This document shows positions 8,260 through 17,283 of a stretch of DNA of 64,000 nt, one piece after another. The stretch's first letter is position 1, and each line of letters begins with the position of its first letter. Origin of the DNA: Fibrobacterota bacterium (GTDB lineage Bacteria; Fibrobacterota; Chitinivibrionia; Chitinivibrionales; Chitinispirillaceae); assembly GCA_023436205.1 (NCBI GenBank), contig JAEZKC010000059.1, positions 124,001 through 188,000 of the forward strand. Reading direction: 5' to 3'. The position numbers and the translations under genes were made by a program. Below the pieces are notes generated by a model. That model was not told the origin of the DNA, did not search any database, and was given only the letters and a program-made list of their open reading frames with translations.

Positions 8260-8775
8260 ATGAATAAAGCGCTGTTTCTGGATCGTGATGGTGTTATTAA
8301 CGAAGATTGTCACTACGCTCACAGGCCTGAGCAGATAGTCTTTGTGGATGGTATTTTTGATCTGACTTTCCGTGCTGTTCAGATGGGGTATAAAATTATT
8401 GTAGTGACCAATCAGGCCGGTGTGGCCAAAGGGTACTTCGGTGAAGAAGAGGTGCAGCGTCTTCATGATTGGATGAGTAAGCAGTTCATGGAAAGAGGGG
8501 TGCTGATCACTTCTTTTTACTATTGTCCATATCACCCCAGGGCGGTGGAGGAAAAGTACCGAATCGATTCTGAATTCCGAAAGCCGGGGCCTGGGATGGT
8601 ACTGCAGGCGGCACGAGAGCACGGCATAGATCTTGACAAATCACTCATGGTGGGTGATAAAGAATCGGACCGTGTGAGGGTTCCGGGGCTAAAGACACTT
8701 ATATTGAAAAGCAAGTATGTGCAGAGTGGATACGATATAGAATCATTAAGCGAAGTGTATGATTATTTGAATTGA
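8260..8775 (+). CDS. gmhB: D-glycero-D-manno-heptose-1,7-bisphosphate 7-phosphatase-like HAD hydrolase
   Basis: 171 aa, HisB-N/GmhB type HAD phosphatase. It removes the 7-phosphate of heptose bisphosphate on the way to ADP-heptose for LPS core. Motifs: FLDRDGVIN (nucleophile Asp8, acid/base Asp10), VVTNQAG, the RKPGPGM lysine region and VGDKESD. The zinc loop is only half present: Cys89 and His92 are kept, but the later Cys-x-Cys before RKPGPG is Ser104 and Phe106. Family assignment is good; the exact phosphosugar is inferred. Envelope glycan genes follow immediately. Confidence 0.8.
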   Translation: MNKALFLDRDGVINEDCHYAHRPEQIVFVDGIFDLTFRAVQMGYKIIVVTNQAGVAKGYFGEEEVQRLHDWMSKQFMERGVLITSFYYCPYHPRAVEEKYRIDSEFRKPGPGMVLQAAREHGIDLDKSLMVGDKESDRVRVPGLKTLILKSKYVQSGYDIESLSEVYDYLN

Positions 8776-8779
8776 GGGG

Positions 8780-11248
8780 ATGGCTGATCTTATGGGGAAC
8801 AGTAATACTGGAGTCAGGGAGAAAAGGAGCGGTTCTGCTGAAGTTGAGAGCAGGAAGTCTTTTAAGATGACAGGCCGTCACTGGACTTGGGTCTGCATAG
8901 GCATTCTTTTTCTGCTCACAGTTGTGCAGTTTGCGTCCTTTATTTTTTCTGACAAGATGCTTGTGGCTTCTGATCAGCTGGGGGCTATTGATTCAAAATT
9001 ATATTTAAGCAACAGTCTTTTCCATTACATTCAGTTTCCAACCTGGTTTAGTTCTCGCTTATCTGGGATGCCTACAGTTGATGCTCTTTTCGGTGATGCA
9101 ATGTATCCACCATCTGTAATATTAAGCAGCTTTCTTTCAGTTTTTCGCTTATTCGGTTACAAAATGATTTTACATGTGTTTTTGGCCGGTGTTTTTTTCT
9201 TTTTTATGTTGCGCAGGTCTTTTAATCTTTCTAGAAAAGTTTCCCTGACCGGTGCCATTATCTTTATGCTGAACCCTCAGTTTGTCAGTCATGTCTATCC
9301 TGGACATGACGGAAAAATGTACGTTATTGCTTGGTTACCTTTCATAGTTTGGCGACTGCGCTCGTTACTTGACAAACCTACAATTAAAAATGCATCGGTT
9401 TTAGGTTTGGGGATTGCGATGACTATTCTTACATCTCATATACAAATGAGTTATTTTGTTTTGTGGGGTGTTTTCCTTTACTGGTTGCTAAAAATTGTTA
9501 TTACAATTAAAGTCCCCACCGAGAAAGCTTTACTTGTCCCCAGGGTAGCTTATTTTTGGATTGCAGTTTTTTTCGGTTTAGGATTATCTTTCATTCAGTT
9601 TTTCCCTTCTTTCATGTATGTAAGGGAGGCATTTTCGGTCAGGGGAATTGACAGAGGCTTTGAGCATGCGACATCGTGGTCTATGCACTGGGCTGAAGTC
9701 TTTTCTTTGTGGGTTCCCGAATTTGGTAATAGTCTTCAGTATTACTGGGGAAAAAATCCCTTCAAACTCAATACGGAATATGCGGGTGCTATCCCGGTTT
9801 TGTTATCAGTTCTGGCTATAGTCAGTAAACCTAAAAGTATCTGGCGATTATTCTGGGGAGGTATTGCAGTTTTAGCAGTACTATATGCTCTTGGAGCTGA
9901 AACTCCGTTATTTAATCTTTTTTACCATCTGATTCCAGGGGTAAAAAAATTCCGCGCGCCAAGTATGATAATGTTCTGGTTCTCCTTCAGTGCTGTTTTG
10001 CTTTCGGTTTATTTCTTGAAGGATCTTGTAAGTGGCAGGTTTGAAATTAAAAATCTCCAAGCACAAAAAAAATGGACACAAGGTTTACTTATCTCTTTGG
10101 GAGTTATTACCTTGATAACGTTCGTTTTTTCTTCCAAAGGAATCGTTGGCGGTTTTGCATATTCTATGATGGGACAGCAGAATGCACCAAGAATTTTTGA
10201 CTTAAATTTCACACAAAAGTTCCTCCCGTTTCTATGGCTTTGGTGGCTCTTCAGTTCAGTTGTTTTGGTGATGCTTGTTTTAGTTGTCAATGGAAAAATT
10301 GATAAAAGAATTTTGTACTATTCGTTGTTGATAGTTGGTTTAATTGATGCATTTCGAGTGAATTCACAGTTTATTCAAGTTGAGAGTCAGTGGAAACATT
10401 ATTATCGGCCCGATTCAGTAATTGAAGATTTGCAGAGTGAGTTTCGGAGTGAACCATTTCGGGTTTTTGCACTGCCTGGTGCTTTAACACGGCAACAGAA
10501 TCAAGAAGGTGTTTACGGACTGGAGGGAGTGGGTGGTTTTCATGATAATGAGCTGCGCTGCTATCGTGAATTCAGAGGTGATCAGGGGGACAGAAATTTT
10601 ATTGAGAGCATTATTGGAGTTGGGCCTGATGGTCAAGCATATTTAGATCCTCAAAAAATCAACACGGGAAGCGCATTCCTTGATTTGGCCAATGTTCGTT
10701 ATGTGCTGCACAGGCGTTCCGATGGTTTGCTGATGAAAATTCGCAATAACGGTGCCCTAGGCAGGCTTTCATTTGCGTCCAACTATGTTGTATCGCAGGA
10801 AGACAAAATAGTAAATGATTTGAAAACCTCTGCATACGATTACAAGCAAACAGTTTCCTTGCTTGAACCACCTGTTTTACCTTATGAAAATGGTAAGGCT
10901 AAAAATATAAGCAGCAACGCTGAACTTGAAGTAAAGTGGATTAAGTATACTCCTAACATCAGAATCGCTCAGGTTAAAGTGCCAGAAAATGGTTTTATTC
11001 GGTTATCGGAGGTGTTTTATCCAGGCTGGAAAATAAAAGTAGATGATGTAGAAACCAAGTATTACAGATCAGACATCACCTGGATTGCTATACCAGTAAA
11101 AGCGGGAACTCATGTTCTCAAAATGGAGCCTAAATCTCTATATTTGGAGAAATCAGCAATGGTTTCTGCCGGATTTTTCTTCTTACTGCTCATGATCTGG
11201 ATTTGGGATTTCAGGATGAAGGCAGTACGAAGGAAACCTGGGAATTAA
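8780..11248 (+). CDS. YfhO-like polytopic membrane protein (GT-C type fold)
   Basis: 822 aa. After a charged N-terminus of about 33 residues there are roughly 11-13 hydrophobic helices to about residue 540, then a soluble beta-rich C-terminal domain and one final helix. The early DKMLVASDQLGA and the later NPQFVSHVYPGHDGKMYVIAW fit the YfhO family, which resembles lipid-linked GT-C glycosyltransferases. I infer a role in adding sugars to an envelope glycan. ATG 8780 directly abuts GAGGGG; ATG 8792, also in frame, has GAGGGG 12 bases upstream and may be the true start. The stop shares TTAA with the opposing gene's stop. Confidence 0.75.
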   Translation: MADLMGNSNTGVREKRSGSAEVESRKSFKMTGRHWTWVCIGILFLLTVVQFASFIFSDKMLVASDQLGAIDSKLYLSNSLFHYIQFPTWFSSRLSGMPTVDALFGDAMYPPSVILSSFLSVFRLFGYKMILHVFLAGVFFFFMLRRSFNLSRKVSLTGAIIFMLNPQFVSHVYPGHDGKMYVIAWLPFIVWRLRSLLDKPTIKNASVLGLGIAMTILTSHIQMSYFVLWGVFLYWLLKIVITIKVPTEKALLVPRVAYFWIAVFFGLGLSFIQFFPSFMYVREAFSVRGIDRGFEHATSWSMHWAEVFSLWVPEFGNSLQYYWGKNPFKLNTEYAGAIPVLLSVLAIVSKPKSIWRLFWGGIAVLAVLYALGAETPLFNLFYHLIPGVKKFRAPSMIMFWFSFSAVLLSVYFLKDLVSGRFEIKNLQAQKKWTQGLLISLGVITLITFVFSSKGIVGGFAYSMMGQQNAPRIFDLNFTQKFLPFLWLWWLFSSVVLVMLVLVVNGKIDKRILYYSLLIVGLIDAFRVNSQFIQVESQWKHYYRPDSVIEDLQSEFRSEPFRVFALPGALTRQQNQEGVYGLEGVGGFHDNELRCYREFRGDQGDRNFIESIIGVGPDGQAYLDPQKINTGSAFLDLANVRYVLHRRSDGLLMKIRNNGALGRLSFASNYVVSQEDKIVNDLKTSAYDYKQTVSLLEPPVLPYENGKAKNISSNAELEVKWIKYTPNIRIAQVKVPENGFIRLSEVFYPGWKIKVDDVETKYYRSDITWIAIPVKAGTHVLKMEPKSLYLEKSAMVSAGFFFLLLMIWIWDFRMKAVRRKPGN

Positions 11249-12357
11249 GATCGTTGTTCTTTCGATAAGACTTCGTTTATGTTTTGAAGCCATTCTTTTG
11301 AGATCAGATCCCATGTGAAATTCTTTGCATGGGATCTTCCTTGCAGACTTAATCGATTTCTTAAAGCTTTGTCCATTAAAAGTTTCTCAATAGCATGGGA
11401 AAGCTGTTCGGAGTTTTCTTTTTCAACAAGAAGGCCATTTTCTTGAACCAAATCTTTTGTACCTGGAATACTGGTTCCAATGAATGGTGTGCCTGAAGCC
11501 AAAATTTCTAACGGTACCATCGGAAAACCCTCAAATCGGGATGGCATTATGGCACAAATTGCATTCTTCAGGAGTTCTATTTCCTGTTGCATTGTGTAGC
11601 GACCGAAAAATTCCACTCCATAAATACCCTGATCAGCAACGATGCGCTTCACCTCTTCGAAATCAATACCGTTTCCTGCAATGATTAGTTTGGGTGGATT
11701 CTTAATCTTTGAATAAGCTTTTAGTAGAGTGTCTATACCTTTTTGGTATATTTCAATTCTTCCGATAAATAACAAGTACCCGTTTTCTAATTTCTCAGGT
11801 TTTTTCAGCTCAAAGAAACTATCGTGTACTCCAACGCCGATGAATTTGATATTTTTTTTGTGTTTTGCCTTTTTTTGAATAATTGAGACTAGATTTGGCG
11901 AAACTGCAGTATAATGTTTGAAGTTTCTTAAGGCAATGAAATCAAAAATTTCGGCGAAAAATCCTTTGCAAGCACCTTTACCTTTTGCAGATTTCTGGGA
12001 ATGAAGATTCTGGAACGAACCGATTACTGGTTTTTTTGTGTAAAAAAATGAGAACGTTGGTGAAAAAGCCGAGTGATCATCAATTATGATATCGTAATCA
12101 TTTTGCAAGAGATGAAAAGGAACACTCAGTGCAAATGTTATTCTGCTTAAGGCATATGACCAGGGCAGGCCTAAACGCCTGTATTGTACATTTTGAATTG
12201 TTTCTCTTCTTAAAGCGTTTGGATAATAGCCGGTAAGAATCGTCACCTGATAATCAGAGGGGAACCGTTTATAGATTTCAAGTGCCCTAATCGCTCCTCC
12301 ACCACCTAACCAGGGGTTTGGAATATCATCATAAAGCACATTAAGAATTTTGACCAT
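11245..12357 (-). CDS. Glycosyltransferase family 4 (GT-B)
   Basis: 370 aa. The N-terminal half starts MVKILNVLYDDIPNPWLGGGGAIRA, with the glycine-rich acceptor-side loop. The C-terminal half has YLLFIGRIEIYQKGIDTLL, KLIIAGNG and SRFEGFPMVPLEILASGTP, the retaining GT4 nucleotide-sugar site. It transfers a sugar from a nucleotide donor to an envelope glycan or lipid; donor and acceptor are unknown. It is the last gene of a minus-strand set with a methyltransferase (12-base gap) and a flippase-like protein. Base composition is noticeably AT-rich. Confidence 0.88.
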   Translation of the reverse strand: MVKILNVLYDDIPNPWLGGGGAIRALEIYKRFPSDYQVTILTGYYPNALRRETIQNVQYRRLGLPWSYALSRITFALSVPFHLLQNDYDIIIDDHSAFSPTFSFFYTKKPVIGSFQNLHSQKSAKGKGACKGFFAEIFDFIALRNFKHYTAVSPNLVSIIQKKAKHKKNIKFIGVGVHDSFFELKKPEKLENGYLLFIGRIEIYQKGIDTLLKAYSKIKNPPKLIIAGNGIDFEEVKRIVADQGIYGVEFFGRYTMQQEIELLKNAICAIMPSRFEGFPMVPLEILASGTPFIGTSIPGTKDLVQENGLLVEKENSEQLSHAIEKLLMDKALRNRLSLQGRSHAKNFTWDLISKEWLQNINEVLSKEQRS

Positions 12358-12369
12358 AGGGTTTTTAAA

Positions 12370-13071
12370 TTATTGTTGCTTTTTGAAGAGAATTACAGGG
12401 TGAAAAGACAAAAATTGCAGATTTAACATGTCGAATTGTGATTCAAAGGTGTTTATAAATTTCAAACCGGGAATTTTCTGGTGAGAGTAGCATGTGCCTT
12501 TTTTATTGATGACTTTAAACCCTTCTTTTAAAAAATCTTTCAGGACGAAATTATAGAACAAATACCGGTCTACTATTTGTAGGCTGATGAGGTTTGGCTT
12601 ATTGAAAACAGTCGCAATTATCCTGACGGCAAGGTAAATAGGGTTGTAATAGTTTGGAAAGCTGAGAAACAATAACCCATTTGGTTTAAGAACTCTATAG
12701 ATCTCTTTAATCGTTTTATGCGGATTATCCACATGCTCTATCACTTCACAGCAGACTGCAATGTCGATACTATCGGTTTGGAATGGAAGGTATTCTGCTT
12801 TTGAACAGAGGAAATGAGCAGAATCGGAGTTGCTTTGTGCAATTTTCAAAGCTGTTTTGCTTATGTCGACTCCAAAAATCTTACAATTAGTGCATTTAAG
12901 TGAATTCAGAAATTCACCAGCCCCAGAACCTATTTCAAGAATTGATTTCCCATCTAAAACTATGTTTTCCCGGTCAAGTAATTTGGTCAAGCCAGTATAC
13001 CACGGGTAACTTGATAGAATTTTTTTCTGTCTGTAAAAACTATCATACCAAGTCGGTTTTATATCATTCAT
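12370..13071 (-). CDS. Class I SAM-dependent methyltransferase
   Basis: 233 aa. ILEIGSGAGEFLNSL is the SAM-binding glycine motif, GVDISKTALKIAQ holds the acidic residue for the ribose, and DIAVCCEVIEHVDNPHKTI plus VLKPNGLLFLSFPNY complete the Methyltransf_11 pattern. The substrate is not evident; because it sits between a GT4 and a flippase-like protein, a sugar or lipid-linked glycan is the natural guess. The gene is AT-rich (two 60-base lines I counted gave 30% GC). Confidence 0.85.
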   Translation of the reverse strand: MNDIKPTWYDSFYRQKKILSSYPWYTGLTKLLDRENIVLDGKSILEIGSGAGEFLNSLKCTNCKIFGVDISKTALKIAQSNSDSAHFLCSKAEYLPFQTDSIDIAVCCEVIEHVDNPHKTIKEIYRVLKPNGLLFLSFPNYYNPIYLAVRIIATVFNKPNLISLQIVDRYLFYNFVLKDFLKEGFKVINKKGTCYSHQKIPGLKFINTFESQFDMLNLQFLSFHPVILFKKQQ

Positions 13072-13130
13072 ACTTGTAATATAGTTTAATGCAATTGATA
13101 AATACAGTAAGGTGTTTGTTACAATTCCAT

Positions 13131-14174
13131 TCAGGCATTACTGGTTTTTATTGATTTTTTTGAAATACCTCTGTATAAGAGAGGAACTGCACCAAGCAAT
13201 CTCGAAAGTGAAATCAACAGACTAATTGCTACAAATGAACCAAGCTGGTCGGCGCTTAGGTTAAGTTGTCTGAACATTAGGGCCATAAGCGCTTCCCTGA
13301 TACCGATTCCGCCGGGAGTTAAGGGAAGTGAAATACTTAGGATTTCAATAAGCGGTATGAATGCAAGACTTTCCAGAAAATAGTATTGGCCGGTAACTGC
13401 AAAGAAAATCAAGGCCGCATTAAGTATAAGCAATAACTGGGTTATTAGTGACAGGGCTAAGGCATTCAATAAAGTAGCGGGGGCATTTTTATAATTGTAA
13501 ATGCTGTTGCGAAGTTGGGATAAGGTGGTGATAATCTTACTTTCAGGAAAATTTGTTTCTAGCTTTCTGAAGGGCCTTGTAATAGTTTTTGAGAAAGATG
13601 CGATTCCCATTACCAGGGTTACCCCAAACATCGAAAATAGAGTAAGACGAATTCCAGACGGTAATACTTGGTTGTCCATCGTTGTTAATCCGAGGAATGA
13701 AAAAAACATCAGAACAGCTAGTCCTGTTAGTCGAGCTATCCATGAAGAAGCCCATATAACTGATCCTGAATGTTTCCGTGAAAGTATGACCGCTCTCACT
13801 ATATCCTGAGCTGCGCTTGAAGGTAGAGCAATTGCATAAAATGTGCTTTCAAGGTGAACTCGAACAGTAGTAAGTAATTTTAAGTCGGGTATGAATTTCT
13901 TTACCAGAACCCACCATCGAATTCCTTGTAGCAACATTGTGGAAAAGGTAATCGCCGTAATAAGTACGAGAACGAGAATAGGGGCGGTTTTAAGTATTTC
14001 TACGATGGATGAAAAATTGGTTCGGGAGTAAATCCATACCAGTGGTGCAACGGCAAACACGATTCTTAACACTTTTAATAATGGTTTCTTCTGTGAAAGC
14101 ATTTTACGCTGACTTTTCTCCTCTAGAAAATTACTTGTCACAGGTACAAAAAACCTGATATGGTTTAGCATCAC
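13131..14174 (-). CDS. Flippase-like integral membrane protein (LPG synthase TM / UPF0104 family)
   Basis: 347 aa with about 7-8 transmembrane helices. Family signatures are LLQGIRWWVLVKKF, the ALPSSAAQDIVRAVIL segment and the C-terminal LPLTPGGIGIREALMAL. This family includes the membrane part of MprF and AglD-like proteins associated with lipid and glycan transfer. The first 23 residues are polar and a start at MLSQKKP (codon 25) would give a more typical N-terminus. It heads the minus-strand glycan set. Exact substrate unknown. Confidence 0.8.
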   Translation of the reverse strand: MMLNHIRFFVPVTSNFLEEKSQRKMLSQKKPLLKVLRIVFAVAPLVWIYSRTNFSSIVEILKTAPILVLVLITAITFSTMLLQGIRWWVLVKKFIPDLKLLTTVRVHLESTFYAIALPSSAAQDIVRAVILSRKHSGSVIWASSWIARLTGLAVLMFFSFLGLTTMDNQVLPSGIRLTLFSMFGVTLVMGIASFSKTITRPFRKLETNFPESKIITTLSQLRNSIYNYKNAPATLLNALALSLITQLLLILNAALIFFAVTGQYYFLESLAFIPLIEILSISLPLTPGGIGIREALMALMFRQLNLSADQLGSFVAISLLISLSRLLGAVPLLYRGISKKSIKTSNA

Positions 14175-14274
14175 TATCGTGGTACAGGTGTTGCAGTAGA
14201 ATTATACTATTTGATTTATGTAATATAATATTTTAAATAAAAGAAAAATCTTTCACTTTTCTGGAGAATTAACC

Positions 14275-14586
14275 ATGATCGAGCTCATGAAAAAGAGTGT
14301 CTACGCCGCCATCGGTCTGGCCGTCATGACCAGAGAGCGGGTCGAGGAAGTCGCCAGCCGTATTGCTCAAGATGCCAAAATGAGTGAAGCGGAGGGGCGG
14401 AAGTTTGTTGATGAGTTGCTTAAGAAATCTGACGAGACTCGTGCTGCTATGGAAGAGCTTATAAACCAGAAGGTGGATCTGGCGCTCAAGAAAATGAATA
14501 TCTGCACCCGAAAGGAACTTGAGGAACTCGAAAAGCGGGTTAGAAAACTGGAACTTGAGGTGGAAAGCCGGAAAGAGACTCCGTGA
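14275..14586 (+). CDS. Phasin-like helical protein
   Basis: 103 aa, almost wholly alpha-helical and charged, starting MIELMKKSVYAAIGLAVMTRERVEE and ending in a heptad-rich coiled coil (RKELEELEKRVRKLELEVES). This matches the small phasin-superfamily/poly(hydroxyalkanoate)-granule-like proteins that often precede ubiB-type kinases. The SD CTGGAG lies 8 bases upstream. The stop overlaps the GTG start of the UbiB gene (GTGA), so translation is coupled. The TATAAT at 14224-14229 in the AT-rich upstream region may be its -10 element. Granule binding is not shown here. Confidence 0.75.
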   Translation: MIELMKKSVYAAIGLAVMTRERVEEVASRIAQDAKMSEAEGRKFVDELLKKSDETRAAMEELINQKVDLALKKMNICTRKELEELEKRVRKLELEVESRKETP

Positions 14587-16268
14587 TCGGTTCCAGACGC
14601 AAGGGTTCCATAAATTACCGACATATTGGCCGCTATAGCGAAATTGCTTCCGTGATGGTCAAATACGGGTTCGGTGATCTATTATCCCGTCTCAATATCG
14701 AGCGCTATTTAAGCGCTACCAGCCGCATCTTCCGCTCCAAGAAAAAGCGCCTTACCGGGATATCCCGATGGGATCGCATACGAATGGCTCTGGAAGAGCT
14801 TGGGCCCACTTTTATCAAACTGGGGCAATTTGCCTCCAACAGGCCCGATGTGCTTCCCGCCGAACTGGTCGCCTCGCTTGAAAAACTTCAGGATGCAGTT
14901 CCTCCGTTCCCCGACATTGAGGCACGTACTCTTATTGAAGAAGAGCTTGGTAAACCGCTGGATTCCTTGTTCAAAAAATTCCAGCTTTCACCCTTTGCTT
15001 CTGCTTCCATGGCTCAGGTGCACCGGGCTCAGCTTCACGATGGCACAACGGTGGCCGTCAAAGTACAGCGTCCGGGTATCTCAGAGATGATCAGTACCGA
15101 TCTGGAAATCATGTATCATATTGCTCATCTTATCGTCAAGCATATCCACTCCTGGGAGGCTTTTAATCCCGTTCAGCTGGTTGATGAATTCGCCGGAGCT
15201 TTGAGAAAGGAGCTGGATTTCAATACCGAGGCGCTTCATTTCGATCATTTCAGAAAAAATTTTCAGGGTGATCCTTCCGTCTTTGTCCCCGCAGTATACC
15301 ATGAATTTACAACCAGAAAAGTCCTGACCACTGAATATGTGGAGGGGATAAAGATAAGCAATGTCTCACAGCTGATTTCCGCCGGTATGAATCCTAAGGA
15401 GATCGCTGGGCGGGGCGCTCAGATAGTATTGAAGCAGATTTTTGATCACGGTTTTTTTCACGCCGATCCTCATCCCGGCAATATCCTGATTTTAAATGGA
15501 AATGTGATCTGTCTTCTCGATTTAGGAATGACCGGAATACTAACCCCTACAAGCCGTGCTCAGCTGAGTTCGATCGTTATCGGGGTCGCCAATCGGGACC
15601 CGCAACGCATCGTGCGCACTCTTTACGAGATTTCCGGGCAGCAGTTCCGGCGTGGGGAAGAGCTGGAATATGAAGTGGCTGAAATGATTCAGGAATATGC
15701 CTCCAGGGCTTTGGGTACCATAAATGTGGGGGAGGTGCTCAATAAGCTTTCTCAAATCCTGGTGGAGCACAAATTGCGCCTTATTCCCGGGTTTTATCTT
15801 TTAGTCAAAGCCTTGGTTACTATGGAGGGAATCGGTTATAAGCTAGATCCTCATTTTAACATGATGGAATATCTGGAGCCTTTCGCCAGAAAAATGATTT
15901 TTGAGCAGTACAGCCCCCGTCATCTGGCTCAGGAGGCTTTTCAGACTTCTCAGGATTTTCTACATCTGTTAAGAGATTTTCCCTCAGACACCAGAGATAT
16001 TCTTCAGCTGGTGAAAATGGGAAAATTCCGCATGGAATTTGAGGTTCGTGGTTTGGATCCAATGCTTAAAAAGCTCGATCAGGTGATAAATCGTCTGGTT
16101 TTCGGGATCGTACTTGCCGCTTTGGTGATTGGATCTTCCATCGTCGTGTTATCGAATCTGCCTCCCCGGTTTTACGGCATTTCCGTGATTGGTCTTGGAG
16201 GATACCTTGCGGCGGGTATTATGGGTTTTTGGTTACTGATATCGATCCTTCACCACGAGCGGATGTGA
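14583..16268 (+). CDS. UbiB/ABC1/AarF-type atypical kinase
   Basis: 561 aa. The diagnostic KxGQ helix is FIKLGQFASNRPD (Lys79-Gln82), the Ala-rich nucleotide loop is FASASMAQVH, the ATP lysine is in VAVKVQRPG, and the catalytic and metal parts are HADPHPGN and LDLGMTG. Two transmembrane helices end the protein (about residues 502-555). Family members support isoprenoid quinone synthesis or lipid handling at the membrane. The GTG start lies inside the stop of the phasin-like gene. Whether it serves ubiquinone or menaquinone cannot be told; no other quinone genes are in view. Confidence 0.9.
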   Translation: MIGSRRKGSINYRHIGRYSEIASVMVKYGFGDLLSRLNIERYLSATSRIFRSKKKRLTGISRWDRIRMALEELGPTFIKLGQFASNRPDVLPAELVASLEKLQDAVPPFPDIEARTLIEEELGKPLDSLFKKFQLSPFASASMAQVHRAQLHDGTTVAVKVQRPGISEMISTDLEIMYHIAHLIVKHIHSWEAFNPVQLVDEFAGALRKELDFNTEALHFDHFRKNFQGDPSVFVPAVYHEFTTRKVLTTEYVEGIKISNVSQLISAGMNPKEIAGRGAQIVLKQIFDHGFFHADPHPGNILILNGNVICLLDLGMTGILTPTSRAQLSSIVIGVANRDPQRIVRTLYEISGQQFRRGEELEYEVAEMIQEYASRALGTINVGEVLNKLSQILVEHKLRLIPGFYLLVKALVTMEGIGYKLDPHFNMMEYLEPFARKMIFEQYSPRHLAQEAFQTSQDFLHLLRDFPSDTRDILQLVKMGKFRMEFEVRGLDPMLKKLDQVINRLVFGIVLAALVIGSSIVVLSNLPPRFYGISVIGLGGYLAAGIMGFWLLISILHHERM

Positions 16269-16378
16269 AGTTACGAATTATCTTTGGACTGTCTGGTACA
16301 TCTTCTATTTTTCCCCTCTGGAGATCAGTTTCAATGATGGTTTAAGTAGTGGCTGTTTTTGGGTTTCAGGAGGCTTTT

Positions 16379-17278
16379 TTGAGTTTTTTTGTTGATGTGC
16401 ACAGGAGTATTTTTGATTCCTCTTTTTACCGGGAAGTGATCCATCATTCAAAGTTGAGGGTGATCCTTTTTTTGGTCAAGCTACTGATCCTCACTGCCCT
16501 GGTGTCCGGATTCGCTCAAGCCTACTATCTGATACACCCTATGCGCGGGGTTGCTCCTTTGATGGAGGTGCTTTTAAAAGGGCTAGAGGTTAAGGATGGA
16601 CACTTGTATACTGATCGTGAAGATCCCCGTTTGATTCCCACAGATTTGGCACTTTCAGTGATAAATCGGTTCATGAAGTATCCTGCTGCGGAGGTGAAAG
16701 ACACATTTCTCATGGTGGATGCCAGAGAGACCCCTGCGGCAGAAAATGCGTTCACTTCGCCCATAATGCTTCAGGATACTTGCATCTCCTTTAATCATAT
16801 CCAGGTTTTGCCGGTATATGTTTTCCTCAATTCCATTTCCGATAATCCGAGTTTATCACTCCGGTTACCTGTAAAGATTCCCTACCGTAGTATCGTAGGA
16901 AAGCACAATACCATCTCCTTTGATGCAGCGACAGTACAGAATCTTTTGGTGGGGAAATTGCCGGTTTTGCTGATAAACTTTATTTTCATCAGTTTTTCCT
17001 ATTGTATTTCCACCGTGTTTCTAAGCATCTTTTTCCTCACTTTGGCTGCCTTCATATTTCGAGTTGATCGCATGAGAAGCTTTGGCTTTTTTGCGAAACT
17101 GGCCTGTTATTCCATAACACCGGTTTTAGTAGGCATGTGTCTGGTGGCAATTTCGGGAGTGAGTGCAGATTGGACCTGGCACGTTTTTATAGTTATATCC
17201 ACTGTGATCATGTTCAGAGCAATGGTTGTTGCATCTGCTGAAATGAAGGCTCAGGAGAAGACGGATAATCTGGAGTAG
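16379..17278 (+). CDS. DUF1189-like integral membrane protein
   Basis: 299 aa from TTG 16379, chosen because a perfect AGGAGG lies at 16368-16373, 5 bases upstream; the longer GTG 16349 start has no such site and would embed it. One helix lies near residues 25-50, a soluble periplasmic domain of about 140 residues follows (it contains HLYTDREDPRLIPTDLALS), then three C-terminal helices. This layout fits DUF1189. Function unknown; it precedes an unrecognised cytoplasmic protein by 5 bases. Confidence 0.65.
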   Translation: MSFFVDVHRSIFDSSFYREVIHHSKLRVILFLVKLLILTALVSGFAQAYYLIHPMRGVAPLMEVLLKGLEVKDGHLYTDREDPRLIPTDLALSVINRFMKYPAAEVKDTFLMVDARETPAAENAFTSPIMLQDTCISFNHIQVLPVYVFLNSISDNPSLSLRLPVKIPYRSIVGKHNTISFDAATVQNLLVGKLPVLLINFIFISFSYCISTVFLSIFFLTLAAFIFRVDRMRSFGFFAKLACYSITPVLVGMCLVAISGVSADWTWHVFIVISTVIMFRAMVVASAEMKAQEKTDNLE

Positions 17279-17283
17279 CAAAT

